A stretch of 64,000 nt of DNA, taken from assembly GCA_005799495.1 (NCBI GenBank), contig SYGP01000002.1, positions 48,587 through 112,586 of the forward strand, given 5' to 3'. The position numbers and the translations under genes are program-made. Below the pieces are notes generated by a model. That model saw only the letters and a program-made list of their open reading frames with translations, did no database searches and was not told where the DNA came from. Below, piece by piece: positions 1-6,634 of the stretch. The DNA comes from Planctomycetia bacterium. GTDB lineage: Bacteria; Planctomycetota; Phycisphaerae; Phycisphaerales; SM1A02. Within the stretch, counting starts at the first letter, position 1; each line of letters begins with the position of its first letter.

Positions 1-203
1 GGATCACAGAACACGCTCTTGGTTCGGCGTCCGAACACGCCTGTGGGCTCATTCATGGTCCGCAGCGCGTCATAGGCGGTGACATAGACCAAGTCCTTGT
101 CGCTCGTCTTCCGGTCGCATGCATTCTGCTGCAGGGCAAGCAAGAGGATGGACACGCCGATGCACGCGCGGAGGACTCTGGCGGCAGGCGTCGGATGTGC
201 CAC
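1..203 (-). CDS. Partial secreted or lipid-anchored protein, N-terminus only
   Basis: Reading the minus strand from a GTG at 203 gives 67 residues open to the window edge. Residues 9-28 form an Arg-then-Leu/Ala-rich hydrophobic stretch ending in Asn-Ala-Cys-Asp, which resembles a signal peptide with a weak lipobox (Gln rather than Leu at -3). The remaining 38 residues are soluble-looking and I do not recognise the family. It is divergent from the DsbD-like gene with only 22 bases between the start codons, so the two promoters must overlap or lie inside the neighbour. The start is uncertain; in-frame GTG and TTG codons occur further in. Confidence 0.4.
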   Translation of the reverse strand, partial: MAHPTPAARVLRACIGVSILLLALQQNACDRKTSDKDLVYVTAYDALRTMNEPTGVFGRRTKSVFCD

Positions 204-210
204 GATGCAG

Positions 211-216
211 TATCGT
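211..216 (+). promoter_or_regulatory. -10-like TATCGT, leaderless start of DsbD-domain gene
   Basis: TATCGT ends 9 nt before the ATG at 226. A GAGG that could act as a weak SD lies in the same spacer, so this case is ambiguous between leaderless and SD-led initiation. Confidence 0.3.
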
Positions 217-225
217 GAGGTTTCC

Positions 226-1098
226 ATGAGCTGGTGGAAGCTTCCGTGCATTCGCGCAGTCTATGCAGGGCTCGGCATTGTTCTTCTTGGGCTGCCCGCC
301 GCTGCGCTACGGGAGCAGACGCCTCCATCGCGGATGGCGGAGCCTGTGAAGATGGAAGTGCTCTCCGCGCTCGCCCGAATGTCGGATGGAAGTGATGCGT
401 TGGTGGTGCGTTTTACGATGGAGCCTCAGTGGCACATGTACTGGAGTAACCCTGGAGACTCCGGAGCCGCGACCTGCGTGACCGCGGCGCTGCCGCGAGG
501 TTGGACGGGAGGCGCACCGCGCTTGCCGCGCCCCCAGATTCTTGGATCGGCGGATGAACGCAACTATGGATACGAAAGGACCTTCGATGTGCTCGTGCCG
601 GTCGTCGCACCAGTGGGAAGTGAGCCGCCGTCGATCTCCGTGCGCGTTCACGCGGACTGGATGGTGTGCAAGGATCGGTGCCAGGTGGGGAAGGCAAGTG
701 TGTCGGTGGAAGTGAGCACGGAAGCCGTTCCGTATTCGCCGGCGCTGCATCGCAGCTATCCGCTGAAGCTTCCGCCGTGCGTGCGCACCCAGATGGAGGA
801 GTCGCCGGGCGAGCGAGTGCTGCTCCTGACCTTTGCGTCCGCGGCCATTCCGCAGCGCCCCGTGCGGTTCGTGCCCGATGCGGTCGCGGGAGTTGAGTGG
901 GTTGGGGGCACGGGACCTTTCTCCGCCGTCGAACGCGGACGCGAGATGACGCTGCGCCTACCATTCCGGGTGAATGCCAGGGATGCGGTGGACGGTCCGC
1001 CGCGCCTTCGCGGACTTCTGCTTTCGGGCGACCGCGAGGGGGATCCGGCGTATCAGTTCGATGTGTTGCCGTCGGATGTTGCGACGGTCGGCAGGTAG
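226..1098 (+). CDS. Stand-alone DsbD N-terminal-domain protein
   Basis: Secreted 290-residue protein with the periplasmic alpha-type domain of DsbD/ScsB thiol-disulfide reductases. An N-terminal hydrophobic segment (residues 11-27) fits a signal peptide or anchor. The family hallmarks are a PQWHMYWSNPGDSG stretch (67-80) and the WMVCKDRC segment with Cys148 and Cys152, equivalent to the redox-active pair that passes electrons to periplasmic partners. The eight-helix membrane domain and C-terminal thioredoxin domain of full DsbD are absent, so the electron source is unknown from this window. The ATG at 226 was chosen because upstream codons lack a signal-like sequence. A secreted thioredoxin-like gene follows 76 nt downstream and is the obvious candidate partner. 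Confidence 0.8.
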   Translation: MSWWKLPCIRAVYAGLGIVLLGLPAAALREQTPPSRMAEPVKMEVLSALARMSDGSDALVVRFTMEPQWHMYWSNPGDSGAATCVTAALPRGWTGGAPRLPRPQILGSADERNYGYERTFDVLVPVVAPVGSEPPSISVRVHADWMVCKDRCQVGKASVSVEVSTEAVPYSPALHRSYPLKLPPCVRTQMEESPGERVLLLTFASAAIPQRPVRFVPDAVAGVEWVGGTGPFSAVERGREMTLRLPFRVNARDAVDGPPRLRGLLLSGDREGDPAYQFDVLPSDVATVGR

Positions 1099-1141
1099 AC
1101 ATCAGAGGTCGAGACATCAGGGCGAAGAGCCCAAGAAATCC

Positions 1142-1158
1142 GCGGACGGATAGTCCGC
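1142..1158 (+). promoter_or_regulatory. Hairpin just upstream of the SD of the redoxin gene
   Basis: GCGGAC (1142-1147) and GTCCGC (1153-1158) form a perfect 6-bp stem with a 5-nt loop. It ends 6 nt before the AGGAG at 1165-1169, so folding could modulate ribosome access or stabilise the processed mRNA. No T-tract follows, so it is not a classic terminator. Confidence 0.35.
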
Positions 1159-1174
1159 ACTTACAGGAGCCCCC

Positions 1175-1840
1175 ATGCGATTCACCACAGCCATCCTCAC
1201 TGTTGCCACTCTCACTTGCAGCGCCCTGCTCGGAGCTGCCCAGCAGGGCGATCCTCATGCAGGTCACGATCATTCCAAGCACACCCACGACAAGGCCGAG
1301 ATTGCGCATGCAGCGCCCGCCTTCAGCTTGAAGGGCGTGGACGGGAAGACCTACTCGCTGGCGGATTACAAGGGCAAGGTCGTGGTGCTGGAGTGGTTCT
1401 GTTCGTCCTGCCCCGCCAGCGGGCGCGGCGAGGGTTCCTTCTGGGGAAGTGGCAAGGCAGCGGCAACGGTCGAAGGTCTGCGCAAGGCAGATCCCGATGC
1501 CATGTACTTCGCCGTGAACTCGACGAAGGATGGCTACAACGGGATGAGCAATGCGGAAGAGGGCACCGCCAGCGCCGAGGTGATGTCGAAGGCGGGTGCG
1601 TCCGTTCCAGTGCTGCTCGACGCGGATGGAAAGGTGGGCAAGGCCTACGGCGCGAAGACCACGCCGCATGTGTTCATCATTGCCGCCGATGGCAATGTGG
1701 CCTACATCGGAGCTCCCGTGAGCAAGGATGGCAAGACCAATTATGTGGTGAACGCCGTGACTGCACTGAAGGCCGGAAAGCCCGTCGAGCCCGCCACAAC
1801 GAAGAACGAGGGCTGCGGCGTCAAGTACGCCAAGCAGTGA
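1175..1840 (+). CDS. Secreted His-rich thioredoxin-like (redoxin) protein
   Basis: A 221-residue protein of the AhpC/TSA-thioredoxin fold. Residues 1-22 are a Sec signal peptide. A His-rich linker follows (six His between 28 and 38), suggesting metal binding. The redoxin core starts near residue 47, with the active site Cys76-Ser-Ser-Cys79 in a EWFCSSCPAS context. The related planctomycete redoxins I recall usually have EWFNxxCP with a single cysteine, so a full CxxC here points to disulfide exchange. The C-terminus has a further cysteine (GCGVKYAK). An AGGAG SD 5 nt upstream fixes the start. It probably works with the DsbD-domain protein encoded just upstream. Confidence 0.8.
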   Translation: MRFTTAILTVATLTCSALLGAAQQGDPHAGHDHSKHTHDKAEIAHAAPAFSLKGVDGKTYSLADYKGKVVVLEWFCSSCPASGRGEGSFWGSGKAAATVEGLRKADPDAMYFAVNSTKDGYNGMSNAEEGTASAEVMSKAGASVPVLLDADGKVGKAYGAKTTPHVFIIAADGNVAYIGAPVSKDGKTNYVVNAVTALKAGKPVEPATTKNEGCGVKYAKQ

Positions 1841-1872
1841 TCTTCATCGGTCCGCTCCCTGATCCTGTTCAG

Positions 1873-1912
1873 CAGTCAGCCGATGCCTGGCGTTAGCCGG
1901 GCAGGCTGACTG
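1873..1912. terminator. Hairpin between convergent redoxin and dnaN genes
   Basis: A 9-bp perfect inverted repeat (CAGTCAGCC at 1873-1881, GGCTGACTG at 1904-1912) encloses an inner CCTGGC/GCCGGG stem. It overlaps the last codons and stop of dnaN. There is no U-run on either side, so it is only terminator-like, but its position between convergent genes fits bidirectional transcript ending. Confidence 0.4.
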
Positions 1913-3026
1913 GCATGATCACATAGGTCAGATCCTCGCCGACCTTGAAGACACCCGGTCGATTGGGAGCCTTCATCTCGACGGCGATCTCCGAACTGTC
2001 CGCAATGCGCAGGACATCGGTGACATAGCCAGGGTTGAAGGCGATGTCGATCTCCTTCCCTTCCCATTTGCGCATGGCAACGCGAACCTCCGCCTCGCCC
2101 ATCTCAGCGGCGCGCGAGGAGATCGTGAGCGTCTTGTCGGCGAAGGAGAACTTCACGCCCTTGCTTTCCTCGTTCGTCAGCAGCGCGGCGCGCTTGACGG
2201 CCGCCGCGAGTTCCGCGGTATCGAAGCTGGCGCGGCGATCGTGCTCTTTCGGGATCACATCGTCGAAGGGCGGAAATGTGCCCTCGATCAGGCTTGAAAT
2301 GACCGTGGCTGTTTCGCCCACTTCGAAGCGGATGCGGTTGCGGTTTCGGCTGATGCGCACCGCAGTGTCGGGGTCATCGAGCAGGCGGTTGAGGACCTGC
2401 AATGTCTTCGTCGGGATGATGCATGCGGAATCGCCATCCGCGGATCCCGTGCATTCGCCCTGCACGAGTGCGAGGCGACGACCATCGGTCGCGACCATGC
2501 GGAGGCGCCGCCCTTTTCTTTCGAGCAGCACGCCGTTGAATGCGTACCGCGAATTGTCCGCAGCCGTCGCAAACGCAGAGCGACCGATCATCCGCCGCAG
2601 GTGACCCGCTGCGATCTCGAACTCGGGAGCCGATGCCTCGGCATCGGTTTCCGCCGGAAACTCTCGTGGGTCGTATCCGAACACGCGGAACTTGGCGTCC
2701 TCGCTTCGGACGGTGGCGATCTGCTTGTCCATCTCGATCGCGAGCGTCGAGTCGTCGCACGATCGGACGATCTGCGAGAGCTTGTCCGCGGGCACCAAAG
2801 CGTCGCCATCGGAGTGCACCTCGACGCTCGACAGCGTGAGCGACAGCCGAAGATCCTGATCGGTGGCGCTGAGCCGAAGCGTCCCATCCCGGGCCGTCAA
2901 CTTGACGCACAAGAGCACTGGCACGGTGGTTCGTGAGAGCACCACGCTCGAGGCAAGCGTCAGTGCGTCGACGAGCGCAGAGCGGTCACAGACGATCTTC
3001 AAGGCATCTTGGGTTGCTGCGGGCAT
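1893..3026 (-). CDS. dnaN: DNA polymerase III sliding clamp, beta subunit
   Basis: The beta clamp, which forms the ring that tethers replicative polymerase to DNA. The 377-residue length is typical, and the three clamp subdomains are recognisable: residues 6-120, a middle domain containing a FNGVLLE-type segment, and a C-terminal domain ending in the conserved YVIMPVSLPG tail (peptide-binding-cleft methionine-proline context). The ATG at 3026 is 6 nt from a TATATT hexamer and has no SD, suggesting a leaderless mRNA. dnaA and recF, its usual neighbours, are absent here. Confidence 0.96.
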   Translation of the reverse strand: MPAATQDALKIVCDRSALVDALTLASSVVLSRTTVPVLLCVKLTARDGTLRLSATDQDLRLSLTLSSVEVHSDGDALVPADKLSQIVRSCDDSTLAIEMDKQIATVRSEDAKFRVFGYDPREFPAETDAEASAPEFEIAAGHLRRMIGRSAFATAADNSRYAFNGVLLERKGRRLRMVATDGRRLALVQGECTGSADGDSACIIPTKTLQVLNRLLDDPDTAVRISRNRNRIRFEVGETATVISSLIEGTFPPFDDVIPKEHDRRASFDTAELAAAVKRAALLTNEESKGVKFSFADKTLTISSRAAEMGEAEVRVAMRKWEGKEIDIAFNPGYVTDVLRIADSSEIAVEMKAPNRPGVFKVGEDLTYVIMPVSLPG

Positions 3027-3032
3027 GCACGG

Positions 3033-3038
3033 AATATA
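3033..3038 (-). promoter_or_regulatory. -10-like TATATT, leaderless dnaN start
   Basis: TATATT on the minus strand ends 6 nt before the dnaN ATG, placing transcription initiation at or next to the start codon. I see no convincing -35 match at 16-18 nt. Confidence 0.45.
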
Positions 3039-3066
3039 TCGGTTCTTCTGAAGGGAATCCGCTGCC

Positions 3067-3072
3067 TATCCT
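3067..3072 (+). promoter_or_regulatory. -10-like TATCCT, leaderless start
   Basis: TATCCT ends 6 nt before the ATG at 3079 and no SD is present. It is back-to-back with the dnaN promoter in a 52-nt divergent spacer. Confidence 0.45.
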
Positions 3073-3078
3073 TTGGGC

Positions 3079-3459
3079 ATGTTGCACACGATTGTGCGCT
3101 GGATCCGCAAGGTCTATCCCGGGGTGGTCTTCGGCGGGTACCTGATTGCATTCATTCTTGCGTTCACCATGGTGTTCATGCTCCCCATCGGTGCGCTCGG
3201 CATGGTGTTCCTTGCCGTGATGGCGCTGATACCGGTGGTGGCATTGCTGGCGGTGGTCAAGGCGGTGGAACGGCCGCTCGCGCACCGGAAGCTGCGGCGG
3301 GGGAAGTGTCCTGCCTGCGAGGCGTCGTCGGTCGTTCCAAGGGATTTGCGCGACGGGAACGGCGGAACGGGTTTCGCGTGCGGCGCATGCGGAGCGCTGT
3401 TCACTGCGCGTGGCGCGGACATCGAAGTGGATGCGGAGATAAGCGCGGCAGCGAACTAA
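3079..3459 (+). CDS. Small membrane protein with zinc ribbon
   Basis: A 126-residue protein of unknown function. Residues 13-60 are hydrophobic and can make two membrane spans. The C-terminal half is a cytoplasmic-type zinc ribbon with CPAC (Cys77, Cys80) and CGAC (Cys101, Cys104). The pairing of two helices with a rubredoxin-like knuckle suggests a membrane-tethered scaffold or redox/metal-sensing protein, but nothing more specific can be read. The 3' end overlaps the convergent next gene by 4 nt. Confidence 0.75.
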   Translation: MLHTIVRWIRKVYPGVVFGGYLIAFILAFTMVFMLPIGALGMVFLAVMALIPVVALLAVVKAVERPLAHRKLRRGKCPACEASSVVPRDLRDGNGGTGFACGACGALFTARGADIEVDAEISAAAN

Positions 3460-4082
3460 CGCTCAGGCGCGACGGGGTGCGGTGCCTTCGGTGACGCGTT
3501 GCCTGACTGCACATGGGCAAGGACATCGCTGACCACGCGACGAAGCTCGGACTTGCCGTAGTAGATCGTCACCTCGCCTGCGGGCATGACTTCGATGACC
3601 ATCGGGCTGCCAGCGCTGCAGATCGCGATGCCATGTCGCGGCGCAGAACCTGCCGTCAGGACAGCAAGCGCAAGGTCACGCAGAATGTGAAAGTCGGCCG
3701 GCAGGAAGACCAACGCATCACGCGTATTCAGCTCCACCGTGGCAGCGCTGTCGATCGCACGCCATTTCTCGTTTGCTGCCATGGGCTCTGCAACGGCCTC
3801 AAAGAGTTCACGCCAATGTCCGACGGGAATCACATTCGCCTGCGTGAGGTGCAACTTGTGGATGATCGCCTCGATGCTGGTGGCGAGTACCGCACGCGTG
3901 AGCCTTGGGATGTCGGCAGGGAGTTTTGCCGCATGGGCATGATCCGATGCAGCGATGTCCATGCAGCCACTGCGGTCGCCATCGGAGATGGACAGTCGAA
4001 GCTCCTCCGCCGTTCGCGAAGCCACTTCGACCCCGATGGGCTTGAGCAACCGCCACGCTTCTTCGAATGAAACAAATTCCAC
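3456..4082 (-). CDS. Hypothetical soluble protein
   Basis: A 208-residue protein I do not recognise. It has no signal peptide, membrane span or obvious catalytic motif; the sequence alternates predicted helices and strands and contains a central amphipathic stretch around residues 85-110. The start at 4082 is a GTG. The coding strand is supported by codon bias and by the convergent-overlap geometry with the zinc-ribbon gene. It is divergent from the phosphatase gene, with a 57-nt intergenic spacer. Confidence 0.65.
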   Translation of the reverse strand: MEFVSFEEAWRLLKPIGVEVASRTAEELRLSISDGDRSGCMDIAASDHAHAAKLPADIPRLTRAVLATSIEAIIHKLHLTQANVIPVGHWRELFEAVAEPMAANEKWRAIDSAATVELNTRDALVFLPADFHILRDLALAVLTAGSAPRHGIAICSAGSPMVIEVMPAGEVTIYYGKSELRRVVSDVLAHVQSGNASPKAPHPVAPER

Positions 4083-4126
4083 GGCTGGATCCTGTTCGTG
4101 GAACGATACCGTGGCGAGTCGATCTG

Positions 4127-4132
4127 TAGCAT
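4127..4132 (+). promoter_or_regulatory. -10-like TAGCAT, leaderless phosphatase start
   Basis: TAGCAT ends 7 nt before the GTG at 4140. This spacing supports the GTG over an in-frame ATG at 4098, which would add a 14-residue tail unlike the family. Confidence 0.45.
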
Positions 4133-4139
4133 CGCCTGT

Positions 4140-4598
4140 GTGAAGACGGTCCTTTTTGTTTGCACAGGAAATACATGCCGTTCACCCATGGCGGAGGCGA
4201 TCGCCCGAGCCGAGATCGAGTCTGGCCGCATGGGGGGCGATCAGGGGAGGATCTTCACGGTCTCGGCGGGAACATCCGCGATGGATGGACATCCCTGTTC
4301 GGGTGAGGCGATCGATGCACTGCGCCGCATCGGCGTCGAACACGAGGGGAGGAGCAAGCGTCTGACGGCGCAGATGATCCGTGCGGCAGACCTGGTGTTT
4401 GGGATGACCGCGGGACATGTGTCTGCGGCGCGCAGCCTCGTGGCAGGCGAGCCAGAGCAGTCCGCGAAGATTCACCCGCTGGATCCGAAATCCGATGTGG
4501 ACGATCCGATCGGGCTCGGGCACGCGTCGTATGACCGGCTTGCGCGGCAGTTCCGCGACTTGATCCCGAAGCGGCTTGCGGAGATGCTGCCGGCATGA
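4140..4598 (+). CDS. Low-molecular-weight phosphatase, YwlE-like (probable arginine phosphatase)
   Basis: A 152-residue LMW-PTP-fold enzyme. The phosphate-binding loop is C8-TGNTC-R14-S, followed by PMAEA, and the general-acid Asp lies in the DDP motif at 121-123. Tyrosine phosphatases of this fold usually carry Ile or Leu after the Asn (GNICRS); a Thr at that position is the feature known to favour phosphoarginine in Bacillus YwlE, so arginine phosphatase activity is likely. Its stop overlaps the rpiB start (ATGA). The same ywlE-rpiB-type order occurs in Bacillus. No McsB-type arginine kinase is in the window. Confidence 0.88.
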   Translation: MKTVLFVCTGNTCRSPMAEAIARAEIESGRMGGDQGRIFTVSAGTSAMDGHPCSGEAIDALRRIGVEHEGRSKRLTAQMIRAADLVFGMTAGHVSAARSLVAGEPEQSAKIHPLDPKSDVDDPIGLGHASYDRLARQFRDLIPKRLAEMLPA

Positions 4599-5068
4599 GT
4601 TCGTCTCCCAAGGGTCTGATCGCGATCGGCAGCGACCATCGTGGGTCGGCGATCGCCGTTGCGATCGAGCAGCAGCTGAGGCTGGACGGCTTTGATGTGG
4701 CGCTGCTCAGTGAAACGACTGGCTCACCGACGGACTATCCCGACATTGCGTGGCGTGTTTCTCAGACGATTGTCACCGGGAAGGCATCTCGCGGGATCCT
4801 GATCTGCGGCACCGGAATCGGAATGGCAATCGCAGCCAACAAGGTGCAGGGCATTCGCGCCGCACTCGCGCTCGATGAGCTGAGCGCGCAACTCTCCCGG
4901 ACGCACAATGATGCGAATGTGCTCTGCCTTTCCGCGGACCTGCTCGGGCAGACGCTCGTGAAGCGGATCGTCGATGTCTGGATGAAGTCCGCATACGAAG
5001 GCGGTCGCCACGCACGACGGCTCGCGAAGATCACGCGCATCGAGCAGGGCGAAGACCCAAAGGGTTGA
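4595..5068 (+). CDS. rpiB: Ribose-5-phosphate isomerase B
   Basis: Interconverts ribose 5-phosphate and ribulose 5-phosphate in the pentose phosphate pathway (RpiB/LacAB family, 157 residues). Family signatures are GSDHRG (12-17), the phosphate/anion-hole segment CGTGIGMAIAANK beginning at Cys71 (the catalytic thiol position), and the RTHNDANVL stretch with His104. It is translationally coupled to the upstream phosphatase by a 4-nt overlap. Confidence 0.94.
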   Translation: MSSSPKGLIAIGSDHRGSAIAVAIEQQLRLDGFDVALLSETTGSPTDYPDIAWRVSQTIVTGKASRGILICGTGIGMAIAANKVQGIRAALALDELSAQLSRTHNDANVLCLSADLLGQTLVKRIVDVWMKSAYEGGRHARRLAKITRIEQGEDPKG

Positions 5069-5076
5069 ACGCGGCT

Positions 5077-5112
5077 CGCGCGCGATCCAGTTCCGCTGTT
5101 CAACTGCGCGCG
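5077..5112. terminator. Hairpin between convergent rpiB and pepA
   Basis: CAGTT (5088-5092) pairs with AACTG (5102-5106), flanked by CGCGCG runs on both sides. It sits between convergent genes, overlapping the pepA 3' end, without a U-tract. Confidence 0.3.
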
Positions 5113-6575
5113 GCGATCAGGCGGAGCAGCAGCCGCACGCCCCATCCCGTCGGACCACTGCCCGACAGATCGTTCGGCGTTTCGGCTGAAGCGACGCCCG
5201 CGATGTCGATGTGCGCCCAGGGGACCGTTGGCGGAACGAAGTGGGAGAGGAATGCCGCGCCTTGAATGGGATGTGCCATGCGGGCGGGGTTGCTGTTGAT
5301 GAGATCGGCGTGCTGGCCGCGCATGTAGTCGCGGTGTGCGGGCCAGAGCGGCAGTCGCCACACGGCTTCCGCGCTGTTGTCGGCGGCGCGTTCCACTTCG
5401 CGCGCAAGCCGATCGTCACTGCTGAAGTAGCCGGCGCTGAAGTGCCCGAGCGCCACGACCACACCGCCCGTGAGCGTGGCGACATCGATGACCGCGCTGG
5501 GGTTGAAGGTCTTGCAGCCCCAGCTGAGCGCATCCGCAAGCACGAGCCTTCCCTCGGCGTCGGTGTTGGTGACCTCCACCGTCACGCCGTTGTGCATGCG
5601 GATGATGTCGTCGGGGCGGTACGAATCGCCGGCCACCATGTTTTCCGCCACGGCAAGGATCGCCGTCACACGGACCGCGGGGCGCAACTGAGCGACGGCG
5701 TGCATCACGCCCAGCACGGCGGCGCCGCCGCACTTGTCGTACTTCATGCCCTTCATGCCGTTGTTCACCTTCAGCGAGTAGCCGCCCGTGTCGTAGGTGA
5801 TCGTCTTGCCGACGAGCAGCAGATGCGAGTCGCGCGCGCCGCGTGCACGCCGCGGCGGGTTCCACTCGAGTGTGACGAGGCATGGTGGACGCGCAGAACC
5901 CTGCCCCACGGAAAGCAGCCCGCCCATGCCGAGTTGGCGCGCTCGCGCAGCGTCGATGCGGCGGACCCGGAGTGCACCGCGACCAATGCGCGCGGCTTCC
6001 GCCGCAATCCACTGCGGATGCGCGATGTTGGGCGGGGTTGCAGCAATGGCGCGGGCCACATTCACACCTGCCGCCACCACGAGACCCTCGTTCATCCCAT
6101 CGCGAAAGTCGCGTCGATCCGACCAGATGCGAAGCGCGTTCAGCCTTGGTTCGCGGCGTGAGGCGGTGCCATCGAGTCGATCGAACCGCCAGGTGCCGAT
6201 CGACAGCCCCTCGGCAACGGCGCTTCCCGCTTCGAACTCGCCGATGGAACGCACCCCGCCCGTCCAATCGGGCTGCAGGCAAATGGCCGTCGCACGCATC
6301 TTGACCAGCGCGCGCCCCAGCTTCGCAGCCACCGTCCGCAGTCTCTGGAGGTCGAACCCGTCGCGCGCTCCGAGCCCGAGCAGCAGCGTTCGATCATCTG
6401 CAGCATGAACGCTGCCTGCCTCGCCCGTGCAGGCGCCGATCCGAAGCGCGTGTTGAGCTCCTTCGTGCGCGTGCAGCTCGGTTGGGAGGCGAGGGGCGCT
6501 CTTGCCCGCTGCTGCGAAGATGGGGAACACACGAAGGGAACGCGCCGCATCGGCAACTTGAATGGACTTGTGCAT
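5100..6575 (-). CDS. pepA: Leucyl aminopeptidase, M17 family
   Basis: A 491-residue cytosolic dizinc aminopeptidase that removes N-terminal residues from peptides. The metal and active-site elements are all visible: Lys257 and Asp262 in VGKTITYDTGGYSLK, Asp280 in MKYDKCGGAA, and the NTDAEGRLVLADAL signature at 337-350, followed by VIDVATLTGG. A GGYS replaces the common GGIS and a Cys replaces Met after Asp-Lys, both conservative. The ATG at 6575 follows a TACGAT by 8 nt; a longer frame upstream has no family similarity. Confidence 0.93.
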   Translation of the reverse strand: MHKSIQVADAARSLRVFPIFAAAGKSAPRLPTELHAHEGAQHALRIGACTGEAGSVHAADDRTLLLGLGARDGFDLQRLRTVAAKLGRALVKMRATAICLQPDWTGGVRSIGEFEAGSAVAEGLSIGTWRFDRLDGTASRREPRLNALRIWSDRRDFRDGMNEGLVVAAGVNVARAIAATPPNIAHPQWIAAEAARIGRGALRVRRIDAARARQLGMGGLLSVGQGSARPPCLVTLEWNPPRRARGARDSHLLLVGKTITYDTGGYSLKVNNGMKGMKYDKCGGAAVLGVMHAVAQLRPAVRVTAILAVAENMVAGDSYRPDDIIRMHNGVTVEVTNTDAEGRLVLADALSWGCKTFNPSAVIDVATLTGGVVVALGHFSAGYFSSDDRLAREVERAADNSAEAVWRLPLWPAHRDYMRGQHADLINSNPARMAHPIQGAAFLSHFVPPTVPWAHIDIAGVASAETPNDLSGSGPTGWGVRLLLRLIAARS

Positions 6576-6583
6576 GGGCGCGG

Positions 6584-6589
6584 ATCGTA
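6584..6589 (-). promoter_or_regulatory. -10-like TACGAT, leaderless pepA start
   Basis: TACGAT on the minus strand ends 8 nt before the pepA ATG; no SD precedes the start. Confidence 0.45.
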
Positions 6590-6622
6590 GGGGCGCACCT
6601 TCGGTGAGCGGTGCCCGATCCG

Positions 6623-6628
6623 TATCCT
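6623..6628 (+). promoter_or_regulatory. -10-like TATCCT, leaderless mnmG start
   Basis: TATCCT ends 6 nt before the ATG at 6635, identical in sequence and spacing to the element before the zinc-ribbon gene at 3079. Confidence 0.5.
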
Positions 6629-6634
6629 TGCACG

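Noticed and set aside
413..1669. 418-codon minus-strand frame opposite the DsbD-domain and redoxin genes
   Set aside because: Shadow; both plus genes have clear family motifs.
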